Positions 1 to 6,597 of a stretch of DNA of 64,000 nt are shown piece by piece. The stretch lies in NCBI RefSeq assembly GCF_004005935.1, contig NZ_SACQ01000008.1, positions 1-64,000 on the forward strand. The letters are read 5' to 3'. Every line of letters begins with the position of its first letter. The stretch's first letter is position 1. The notes under the pieces are model-generated. The model was not told where the DNA came from. It saw only the letters and a program-made list of their open reading frames with translations, and did no database searches. Source of the DNA: Neptunomonas marina (lineage in GTDB: Bacteria > Pseudomonadota > Gammaproteobacteria > Pseudomonadales > Balneatricaceae). A program made the position numbers and the translations under genes.

Positions 1-127
1 CACGGGAGGGGTGCGAACCGATACCCACCACCTCGAGCTGGCCATCTGGACGCACATCAGCCACTAGGCAAACCACTTTGGAGGTGCCAATGTCTAACGC
101 GACTATCATGTTGTGTTCATTTTCCAT
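1..127 (-). CDS. ftsA: FtsA-like cell division ATPase, 5' end only
   Basis: Only the first 42 codons lie in the window; the gene runs off the left edge. The translated start carries the actin/Hsp70-fold phosphate-1 motif LDIGTSKVVCLV followed by VVGIGSHPSRG, the wording typical of FtsA N-termini. FtsA tethers FtsZ to the membrane at the division septum. The start is the ATG at 127-125; a second in-frame ATG lies six codons later. The upstream DNA is AT-rich and full of stops, so ftsQ, the usual upstream neighbour in the dcw cluster, is absent. Either the dcw order is broken here or this is a second FtsA-type gene. A TATAAT-like -10 lies at 176-181 on the same strand. The family call is good; true FtsA versus paralogue cannot be decided from 42 residues. 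Confidence 0.75.
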   Translation of the reverse strand, partial: MENEHNMIVALDIGTSKVVCLVADVRPDGQLEVVGIGSHPSR

Positions 128-539
128 GGGGCCAACCATTCATATATAAAGGATCTAAAACTCAGTTCGCGACAAATTATATGCAAACATTCGGCTAATT
201 CCAGTTACATACTCAAGAATTAACCCGCGTTATTAATGTACAAAATATAATCAACTATCGCCAATAGGTTATCGACGTATACTTTTATAACTTTAGATAA
301 ATCTACATATTTCAATAAGATAGAGCACTGAAGCACCCAAGTTAACGCAGCAAATTATTATTAACCACATGAATAAAAGTGAATCTAAATTATCAAAAAA
401 ATCAAAATTCAATTTTGAATAAATGCAAAAAATCAAAATCCATTTTTGAATAATTCCAAAGATATCAAAAATCAATATTGATTATTCCATCACAAATCAA
501 AATCCACTTTTGATTTTAACCTTAGTTTTTGAGTGAAAT
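128..539. other. AT-rich non-coding gap upstream of the ftsA-like gene
   Basis: This stretch has no convincing gene. It is clearly richer in A and T than the flanking genes. It contains a candidate -10 box (TATAAT on the minus strand, 176-181) for the leftward ftsA-like gene and the four palindromes at 401-515. No clear intrinsic terminator for pspF is visible. Confidence 0.6.
401..515. repeat. Four phased copies of a 20-bp imperfect palindrome
   Basis: Four related 20-bp units start at 401, 432, 464 and 496, so they are spaced 31-32 bp apart, close to three DNA helical turns. Each follows the pattern ATCAAAA..CA.TTTTGA.T, an imperfect palindrome. They lie between the 3' end of pspF and the promoter side of the ftsA-like gene, about 270-390 bp upstream of that start. 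The arrangement resembles a multi-site operator for a dimeric DNA-binding protein bound on one helix face. Only the sequence and spacing are seen; the binding protein is unknown. Confidence 0.6.
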
Positions 540-1595
540 TTATTCATTAGCAATATCGACGGTGTTTTTGCGCAAAAATTGCCGCAACGGGAGCATCTGC
601 TGCTTCTTAAGCTGCGCGCGCAACTGATGGTAAGTCATATTGAGAGCCTCAGCTGCATCACGCTGGTTGTAGTTCACCGCTTTCAGGGCCTCTAACAGCA
701 CCCCCCTTTCAAACTCAGCCACTTGCTGCGCGAATCCCAACTGCGGCTTATCAACCGAGCCAGTCGTTTGACCTCCTTCGGAGGGCTCATCAGCTTCAGG
801 CACCTCTTTTGACTCAGCCCACGGCACGGCGAAAGGGTCAAGCAGCAGCTCTTTAAGTAGCTCATCCTCATCATCTTGACGATATATGCTACGTTCCACC
901 GCATTTCGCAGCTCACGCACATTACCGGGCCAAGAGTAATCTCGCAGCTGATCCAGCGCATAGTCAGAAAAGCCTGCAAAGTAGCTACGCCCCAACTCTA
1001 AGCACATACTTAGCGCAAAATGCTCCGCCAACAAAAGGATATCTTCTTGCCGATAGCGCAGTGGCGGAATATGGACAACATCAAATGCTAACCGATCAAG
1101 CAAATCAGCACGAAACTCGCCGCTGTCTGCCAACTGTGGTAGATCTGCATTCGTTGCCGCAATAAGACGCACATCTGCTTGCAGCGTTGTCTGCCCACCT
1201 ATTCGTTCGTACTCACCATACTCAATCACACGCAGCAGCTTCTCTTGAACGCGTAGAGAGCAAGTGCCTAATTCATCCATAAACAGCGAGCCTCCCTCTG
1301 CCCGCTCAAATCGGCCGAGGTGTCGTTTAGATGCGCCGGTAAAAGCACCTGCCTCGTGGCCAAATAACTCGGACTCCAACAAGCTTTCAGTCATTGCTGC
1401 GCAATTTACCTTGAGGAAGCTCTGATCCCAGCGCCTCGATAGATAGTGCAAACGCTCTGCCACCAACTCTTTACCGGTTCCACGCTCACCTATCACCAAT
1501 ACCGGCTTATCAAGCACAGCAACTCGCGAGATATGGTCTGCAAGATCCAGCATTAAAGCTGATTCGCCAATCATGGATTTATTATGTAATTTCAT
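540..1595 (-). CDS. pspF: PspF, sigma-54 activator of the phage-shock operon
   Basis: AAA+ enhancer-binding protein of 351 residues without an N-terminal receiver or sensor domain, as in PspF. Visible motifs: Walker A GERGTGKE (36-43), the sigma-54-contacting GAFTGA loop (83-88), Walker B with D107-E108 in FMDEL, and a Fis-type helix-turn-helix near the C-terminus (about 320-345). PspF drives RNA polymerase sigma-54 at the psp promoter and is held inactive by PspA until membrane stress. It is divergent from pspA with a 201-bp gap containing a sigma-54 promoter and PspF-like sites. One of these abuts the pspF start, which fits autorepression. Confidence 0.93.
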   Translation of the reverse strand: MKLHNKSMIGESALMLDLADHISRVAVLDKPVLVIGERGTGKELVAERLHYLSRRWDQSFLKVNCAAMTESLLESELFGHEAGAFTGASKRHLGRFERAEGGSLFMDELGTCSLRVQEKLLRVIEYGEYERIGGQTTLQADVRLIAATNADLPQLADSGEFRADLLDRLAFDVVHIPPLRYRQEDILLLAEHFALSMCLELGRSYFAGFSDYALDQLRDYSWPGNVRELRNAVERSIYRQDDEDELLKELLLDPFAVPWAESKEVPEADEPSEGGQTTGSVDKPQLGFAQQVAEFERGVLLEALKAVNYNQRDAAEALNMTYHQLRAQLKKQQMLPLRQFLRKNTVDIANE

Positions 1596-1596
1596 A

Positions 1597-1651
1597 GACT
1601 AAATATTAGTCAAAAAATTAATTAAATTTTAGTCAAATTAACTAATATTAG
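1597..1651. promoter_or_regulatory. Candidate PspF upstream activating sites
   Basis: Three related inverted repeats lie next to the pspF start: GACTAAATATTAGTC at 1597-1611, TTAGT-N8-CTAA within 1629-1645, and ACTAATATTAG at 1641-1651. The TTAGT...CTAA layout resembles the E. coli PspF sites as I remember them. They lie roughly 80-135 bp upstream of the predicted pspA start site, a suitable enhancer distance. Binding by PspF is inferred. Confidence 0.5.
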
Positions 1652-1705
1652 CATTTATTTTTTAATGATTTTTATAAAAGCCATATATATCAACAGCTTA
1701 TAAAA

Positions 1706-1723
1706 TTGGCATGGAGTTCGCTA
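1706..1723 (+). promoter_or_regulatory. Sigma-54 promoter of pspABC
   Basis: TTGGCATGGAGTTCGCTA has the GG (1708-1709) and GC (1720-1721) dinucleotides separated by exactly 10 bp, as required for the -24/-12 elements. The -24 element is near consensus (TGGCAT for TGGCAC); the -12 element has one mismatch (TTCGCT for TTTGCT). It sits about 75 bp upstream of the pspA start, facing it. Confidence 0.75.
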
Positions 1724-1796
1724 CATCAAAGTATCCATAGCCCTCGAGGCATGAGTACATGCTTGGAGAGGCATTTACACAGAAGGAGTGATAACA

Positions 1797-2468
1797 ATGG
1801 GTATTTTTTCTCGTTTTCAAGACATCGTTAACGCCAACATCAACTCCCTGCTGGATCGTGCGGAAGATCCTGAAAAGATGATCCGCCTGATGATTCAAGA
1901 GATGGAAGAGACACTAATTGAGGTTCGCAGCACCTCCGCAAAGGTTATTGCTGATAAAAAAACACTGGAGCGCCGCATGGCTGCCCTGACCCAAGATGCT
2001 GAAGACTGGGAACAAAAAGCAGCACTAGCCATTACACGAGGCCGCGAAGATCTAGCGCGCGCTGCACTGGCCGAGCAAGCGGCAGCAACTGAAACACTAG
2101 AGCTAGGCCACAACGAACTTGATGCTATTGAGTCGCACTTAGAAGACTTGAACAGCGAAATCAGCCAGCTCCAACACAAACTGGACGATGCTAAAGCGAA
2201 GCAAAAATCGATGCTCGCACGTGAGCAGTCTGCCCGCTCACGCTTGGAAATTCGCCGCCGCTTTAACCGCGACAAGCTAAATGAAGCATTCGAGAAGTTT
2301 GAGCGCTACGAGCGGAAAATGGATAACATGGAGGCTGAGGTCGAAAGTTACGACTTAGGCAGCAAAGATCTGGCCGAAGAGATCGCTGATCTTGAGCGCG
2401 ACGAGGCCATTGATGAAGCGCTGGCAAAACTCAAAGCCCGCATGGATAAAAAGGATTCTGGTGAATAA
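1797..2468 (+). CDS. pspA: PspA, membrane-stress effector (ESCRT-III-like)
   Basis: A 223-residue, almost wholly helical coiled-coil protein beginning MGIFSRFQDIVNANIN, the amphipathic membrane-binding helix of PspA/Vipp1. PspA binds and restrains PspF in the cytoplasm and assembles on damaged inner membrane. I chose the ATG at 1797 because AAGGAG at 1783-1788 is an ideal ribosome-binding site for it; an in-frame GTG at 1788 overlaps that site. It is the first gene of pspABC, two bases ahead of pspB. Confidence 0.95.
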   Translation: MGIFSRFQDIVNANINSLLDRAEDPEKMIRLMIQEMEETLIEVRSTSAKVIADKKTLERRMAALTQDAEDWEQKAALAITRGREDLARAALAEQAAATETLELGHNELDAIESHLEDLNSEISQLQHKLDDAKAKQKSMLAREQSARSRLEIRRRFNRDKLNEAFEKFERYERKMDNMEAEVESYDLGSKDLAEEIADLERDEAIDEALAKLKARMDKKDSGE

Positions 2469-2470
2469 CT

Positions 2471-2713
2471 ATGTCTAGTTTAGTGTTTTTCTTCGTACCG
2501 GCTGTCATTTTCGTAGGCTTAGTTCTGCCGCTTTGGCTGGTACTGCACTACATCAGTAAGTGGCGCTCAGCTAAAGGGCTATCAGGCGAAGATAAACAAG
2601 CACTAGAGACTGCATTAGCCGAGGTTGATCATTTAGAAGATCGCCTGCGCACACTTGAGACGATTTTGGATGCCGATCACCCAAACTGGCGTGATGAGCA
2701 AGCCGTAAAATAA
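2471..2713 (+). CDS. pspB: PspB, phage-shock membrane protein
   Basis: Small protein of 80 residues. One N-terminal membrane helix (about 5-28, FFFVPAVIFVGLVLPLWLVL) is followed by a charged coiled-coil tail (about 40-70), the standard PspB layout. PspB with PspC senses membrane stress and recruits PspA, releasing PspF. It starts two bases after the pspA stop, so the two are probably translationally coupled. Confidence 0.93.
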   Translation: MSSLVFFFVPAVIFVGLVLPLWLVLHYISKWRSAKGLSGEDKQALETALAEVDHLEDRLRTLETILDADHPNWRDEQAVK

Positions 2714-2722
2714 GGAGGCTGT

Positions 2723-3142
2723 ATGTTTTCAGCTAAATACCGAGGTTACGACATCGATCTATATCGCAGCACACGCTCACGTTGGATTGGCGGTGTCTGC
2801 GCAGGGATTGCGGAGAATATGAACTGGTCAGCAGGTGGGGTTCGTCTGGCTATCTTTATTCTCTTTATGTTTACAGGTCCGTTGGTGATCTTTGGCTACA
2901 TCGCAGCAGTTTTTCTGCTCGCTAGCCGACCAAGCCAGCAGACTTACCAAGCGGAGGAGTCTGTCTATCGACCCAACGCAAACCTAAAAGATAAAGTGCT
3001 AGATAAGAGCCATCCGGCGTCAGCCCGTGTTGCAGAGATCCGCGCACGTATGGCAAACATTGATCAGCGTATTCGCCGACTGGAAGAGCATGTAACATCA
3101 CGTAAATTCCAGTTTGATCGCGAGCTACGCCGCAGCTTGTAA
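2723..3142 (+). CDS. pspC: PspC, phage-shock membrane sensor
   Basis: 139 residues. The N-terminal PspC domain (about 10-70) has the family signature WIGGVCAGIAE followed by a membrane helix (about 48-68). A C-terminal cytoplasmic coiled coil (about 100-135) follows. It partners PspB in detecting inner-membrane damage. AAGGAGG just upstream is a strong ribosome-binding site. It is the last gene of the operon; a bidirectional terminator follows. pspD, pspE and pspG are not adjacent. Confidence 0.93.
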   Translation: MFSAKYRGYDIDLYRSTRSRWIGGVCAGIAENMNWSAGGVRLAIFILFMFTGPLVIFGYIAAVFLLASRPSQQTYQAEESVYRPNANLKDKVLDKSHPASARVAEIRARMANIDQRIRRLEEHVTSRKFQFDRELRRSL

Positions 3143-3154
3143 CCAAGCACCCAC

Positions 3155-3184
3155 AAAAAAGGCCACAACAATGTGGCCTTTTTT
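3155..3184. terminator. Bidirectional terminator between pspC and rmuC
   Basis: Stem GGCCACA/TGTGGCC (3161-3167, 3172-3178) with a 4-base loop, flanked by A6 on the left and T6 on the right, so it can serve both convergent transcripts. Confidence 0.9.
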
Positions 3185-3201
3185 ATTATGTTTATGTTGC
3201 C

Positions 3202-4596
3202 CTATTCGGGCTCAGACCGATCTAAACCATCCACCGCTGTTGATTCAGATGCCGCAGCAACTAAGTCGTTTGGTAAAGATTTCTTCCCGTTAATACCTAG
3301 CTCATTCAGCAATACCGCTTGCTGCACGAGATTACCTCGGCCTTGGTACAACCTTTTATACGCTTGATCATGCGCACCTTGCGCCCGCTGCAAATGCTTA
3401 CCCACATCCTCTAACGCTTCAACAAAGCCAACAAACTTATCGTGTAGCTCAGCGCCGCGCTTGGCGATCTCTTGCGCATTGCGACTTTGATGCTCATAGC
3501 GCCAAATATTCTGGATTGTCCGCAGCGTTACTAACAACGTGGACGGGCTCACCAGCATAATATTCTGCTCAAAAGCGTAGCGGAAAAGCTCAGGATCCTC
3601 CTCTAACGCAGTTAAAAACGCGCCTTCTACCGGCACAAACATCAGCACAAAATCGAGCGAGCGCACGCCATCGAGTTTTTGATAAGCCTTGTTGCCTAAA
3701 CCCTTAATATGTCCGCGTAACGAGATAAGGTGTGCTTTGAGGTGCTGCTGCCGCTCAGTATCTGACGATGCGCTGCAATAACGCTCATATGCTGTGAGCG
3801 TGACTTTCGAATCGACAATAACATCCTTGCCATCAGGGAGATGCACAATGACATCGGGCTGATAGCGGCTTTGCTCACTCGCAAGCGAGACCTGCACTTG
3901 ATACTCATGACCTTTGCGCAGCCCTGACTCCTCCAGCACGCGCTCAAGAATGATTTCACCCCAGTTACCCTGCGTTTTATTTTCGCCTTTTAGGGCTTGG
4001 GTCAGATTGACCGCATCTTCACTCATCTGCTGATTTAATTGTTTGAGCTGCGTGATCTCAGCATGAAGGGCGCGCCGATCTTTTGCCTCCCTAACGTACA
4101 CATCCTCAACCCGGCGCTTAAATTCGCCGAGCTGCTCGCGCAAAGGGTTGAGCATCATCCCCATCTCGCGCTGGCTCGACTCTGCAAAGCGCTGGGTCTT
4201 TTCATCAAAAATTTGCGCAGCCAGTGCCTGAAACTCCTGCTTCAGCTGATCCCGTGCTTGAGTCAGCAGCAGCACCTTCTCTTCGGTTGCCTCTCGGTCA
4301 GCGTGCAAACGGGCCTCTAGCTCCGCCACCTGCGCCTGACGAATCGCTAACTGCTCACGAAGATCTGTTTGTACATAGCGAGCGTTTTCCAGCTCATCGG
4401 TCAACGTACTTAGCTGGCGCAGTTGCGCCTCCATACCGGCAACATTCAACGCCTGCTGGTGAAGCTCCGCCTGCAATGCCGTATAAGCCTCGCGATGGCG
4501 GCGGCTGCCAAGCCACCAACTTAGGAGCGCAACCACCAACAAGAGCAACAAAACGCCCGCAAGTACCCAACTTTCTTGTGAACCACTATTAAACAA
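3202..4596 (-). CDS. rmuC: RmuC family DNA recombination protein
   Basis: 464 residues. An N-terminal membrane anchor (about 10-30, VLAGVLLLLLVVALLSWWLG) is followed by a long coiled coil (about 35-180) and the RmuC nuclease-like domain (about 190-430), with motifs such as GNWGEIILERVLE and DVIVDSKVTL. RmuC limits DNA inversions at short inverted repeats in E. coli. The start appears to be TTG at 4596, supported by AGAGGG upstream; no ATG occurs for about 50 codons. Confidence 0.9.
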   Translation of the reverse strand: MFNSGSQESWVLAGVLLLLLVVALLSWWLGSRRHREAYTALQAELHQQALNVAGMEAQLRQLSTLTDELENARYVQTDLREQLAIRQAQVAELEARLHADREATEEKVLLLTQARDQLKQEFQALAAQIFDEKTQRFAESSQREMGMMLNPLREQLGEFKRRVEDVYVREAKDRRALHAEITQLKQLNQQMSEDAVNLTQALKGENKTQGNWGEIILERVLEESGLRKGHEYQVQVSLASEQSRYQPDVIVHLPDGKDVIVDSKVTLTAYERYCSASSDTERQQHLKAHLISLRGHIKGLGNKAYQKLDGVRSLDFVLMFVPVEGAFLTALEEDPELFRYAFEQNIMLVSPSTLLVTLRTIQNIWRYEHQSRNAQEIAKRGAELHDKFVGFVEALEDVGKHLQRAQGAHDQAYKRLYQGRGNLVQQAVLLNELGINGKKSLPNDLVAAASESTAVDGLDRSEPE

Positions 4597-4715
4597 AAGC
4601 GTCCCTCTTACTACAGAGCAAACATACGATGCTGCTTTTCACACTAGTCAGATAAAGCAACTAGCCACACCAATATTGTATATTTATACAGATAAAATAG
4701 CAGAGCCTACCCGAT

Positions 4716-5027
4716 ATGCTGACATTTGTAATGCTGCAAGATGCGGCAACCGCACTCCAAGAGATGCCCACCAATGATGCGCTTAATCATGGATGCGCAA
4801 TGGCAATGACCAACACACTTGAGCGAGAAATTTGGGATATGACTGAAGCGCTTACAGCGCAAGGAGCACTTAGCAGCTCAGATAAAGGAAAGCTACTGGA
4901 TGCACTCTCCAGATCAGAGCGCACCCGATTGATGGCATCAAATAGTGACGATTTCGACCTGATTCACGCCTATCTCAGCCACAAGACGCGACATGCTACT
5001 GCCAGTAGTAGTAAAGCGTTGGAATAG
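4716..5027 (+). CDS. Small acidic hypothetical protein
   Basis: 103 residues with no recognised domain. The protein is helical and soluble, with a short Ser/Thr-rich tail and no signal peptide or membrane helix. There is no clear ribosome-binding site before ATG 4716; ATG 4731 is an alternative. Its 3' end overlaps the convergent membrane-protein gene by 32 bp. It could be a real small cytoplasmic protein of unknown role; confidence is moderate because only length and composition support it. Confidence 0.5.
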   Translation: MLTFVMLQDAATALQEMPTNDALNHGCAMAMTNTLEREIWDMTEALTAQGALSSSDKGKLLDALSRSERTRLMASNSDDFDLIHAYLSHKTRHATASSSKALE

Positions 5028-5349
5028 CTGCAACAACCAATGCGCCCATAAACAGCAGATTTTTAAGATCGCCCAGCAAGCGCTGAAAAAGCACTAAATG
5101 CACCACGGGGAAGGAGATAAATAAGCACACCCACGGGAACCACCATGTCAGATTTAGCACACCATAGGCCATCGCTCCGACCAGCGTCAACGCAGCTAGA
5201 TTACCGAGCAGCACCACCAGCACTTGGTTATTTCTCTTTGCTAGCCAGCCCTCACGCTCAGCTTCAGGAATTTTATTGATTGCCCCTGCGCTCAACGCAG
5301 CCGACATCGAAACAAAGCCGCTAAAAAGAAAAACAAAGATCGGATCCAC
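4996..5349 (-). CDS. Small integral membrane protein, unknown function
   Basis: 117 residues with about four hydrophobic helices (about 4-22, 44-64, 68-86, 96-115). The linker between the first two is charged (KIPEAEREGWLAKRNN). There is no family I can name. It is convergent with the preceding small gene and shares 32 bp with it. The regular hydrophobic pattern and positive-inside loops make it a believable inner-membrane protein. Confidence 0.65.
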   Translation of the reverse strand: MDPIFVFLFSGFVSMSAALSAGAINKIPEAEREGWLAKRNNQVLVVLLGNLAALTLVGAMAYGVLNLTWWFPWVCLFISFPVVHLVLFQRLLGDLKNLLFMGALVVAAIPTLYYYWQ

Positions 5350-5490
5350 AACGCTCTCCCGCCAAAAAAATTTTGCCTATTGTAGAGTAAAACCTAGTGA
5401 AACCCTAAGCCTACGCTACCCATATTACCCATACGCAAATCAGGTGTGATCAGAGCGCTTCGCGCTACCCAGCCATATCGAAAGAAGTGC

Positions 5491-5546
5491 TATAATCGCG
5501 AAATTATTTTGCTAACCGATTCAGAGGCGGCGAGGTCTTCCCTCGC
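5491..5546 (+). promoter_or_regulatory. Candidate promoter -10 and leader hairpin before the O-methyltransferase gene
   Basis: A consensus TATAAT lies at 5491-5496; no good -35 is visible. Downstream, GCGAGG-TCTTC-CCTCGC (5530-5546) can form a 6-bp hairpin in the leader about 30 bases before the start codon. It does not match a riboswitch I know. Confidence 0.4.
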
Positions 5547-5576
5547 TTCCCACAGTAAAGAGAGATTTCCCGCTTT

Positions 5577-6227
5577 ATGGAGTTCCTGGTAAACGAAGCT
5601 GTTGATGACTACGCCTTTCTTAATACCGGCGAAGAGCCTGCACTTTTGCAAGAGCTGATTGACGGCACAAATGAGAACATGGGCTGGCCACAGAAGCTAT
5701 CTGGCCGCTTGGTGGGCCGCACGTTAAAGATGCTGGCAGCCATCCATCAACCCAAGCGCGCACTCGAGATCGGTATGTTCACCGGTTACTCTGCGCTTTC
5801 GATCGCCGAAGGGATGCCAGAAGACGGCAAGCTTATCTGCTGTGAAACAAACCCGCGCGCGATTGACTACGCGAAAACGTTCTTTGATCGCAGCGAGCAT
5901 GGCCATAAGATCGAGGTTATTTTTGGCCGCGCACTCGATACGCTCGAAACGCTGCCAGAAAAGCTAGACGGCCCACTGGACTTCACCTTTATCGATGCTG
6001 ATAAACGCAACTACTTAAACTACTACGAGCAAGTCAAAGCACTGACCCGCCCGGGTGGCCTCATCATTCTGGATAACGTTTTGTGGTCGGGCAAGGTGCT
6101 GCAGCCAGAGTCAGAGATCGACGACACACTGGTCGAAACTAACCGTATGATTGCCGCGGACCCTGACGTAGAAAACATATTTTTAACGGTACGTGATGGC
6201 ATCAACGTTGTTAGGAAGCTCCGCTAA
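5577..6227 (+). CDS. SAM-dependent O-methyltransferase, class I (CCoAMT-like)
   Basis: 216 residues, the usual length for bacterial members of the Methyltransf_3/caffeoyl-CoA O-methyltransferase family. SAM-binding motif I is EIGMFTGYSAL (64-74). FIDADKRNY near residue 140 gives the divalent-metal/catalytic aspartate region, and LDNVLWSGKV is the family's later motif. It should methylate a catechol-like hydroxyl group using S-adenosylmethionine in the cytoplasm; the substrate is unknown. Its stop overlaps the start of the next gene by one base. Confidence 0.88.
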   Translation: MEFLVNEAVDDYAFLNTGEEPALLQELIDGTNENMGWPQKLSGRLVGRTLKMLAAIHQPKRALEIGMFTGYSALSIAEGMPEDGKLICCETNPRAIDYAKTFFDRSEHGHKIEVIFGRALDTLETLPEKLDGPLDFTFIDADKRNYLNYYEQVKALTRPGGLIILDNVLWSGKVLQPESEIDDTLVETNRMIAADPDVENIFLTVRDGINVVRKLR

Positions 6228-6571
6228 TGGCATGGACTGTGGGCAACCAAACCCTTGAAAACGCTGATCAAGTTCTACGCTGCTATGTTGCTACCGAGGA
6301 CGATGCAGCCGAGATGGCAATACTGCGCGATATCCGTGATCAGTTGCTAAGTGATATCGACAGCGTTCAGACACCAGCCGAAGTCAATGGCCTAATCTAC
6401 TGGCTTTTAAGGGATCACCAAATCAATTGCGAGGGTGAATCACTTGACGAAACAGCGGAACGATTGGGTGACCTCGATATCGAAGCAGATGAAGATCGCT
6501 ATACCGACCTGATCTTTAATCTAAAAATGGCGATTGAGCGTCTCGATGACCTAATGCTTGATGCAATGTAA
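6227..6571 (+). CDS. Conserved-looking small acidic protein, unknown function
   Basis: 114 residues, acidic and predicted helical, with no membrane segment, signal peptide or recognised motif. The ATG overlaps the stop of the methyltransferase gene (TAATG), so the two are probably co-translated. This coupling is the only functional hint. No family is recognised. Confidence 0.7.
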   Translation: MAWTVGNQTLENADQVLRCYVATEDDAAEMAILRDIRDQLLSDIDSVQTPAEVNGLIYWLLRDHQINCEGESLDETAERLGDLDIEADEDRYTDLIFNLKMAIERLDDLMLDAM

Positions 6572-6597
6572 GCCCACCGAACACAAAGGAGTACGGG

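Noticed and set aside
293..475. 60-codon minus-strand open frame rich in Ile, Phe and Leu
   Set aside because: It lies in the AT-rich gap and runs through the palindromic repeats; composition reflects AT bias and there is no ribosome-binding site.
401..515. Repeat array considered as a CRISPR
   Set aside because: Only four imperfect 20-bp units with 11-12 bp between them, the between-unit sequence is not spacer-like, and no cas genes are present.
1788..1796. GTG start for pspA nine bases upstream
   Set aside because: The GTG overlaps the AAGGAG ribosome-binding site that clearly serves ATG 1797.
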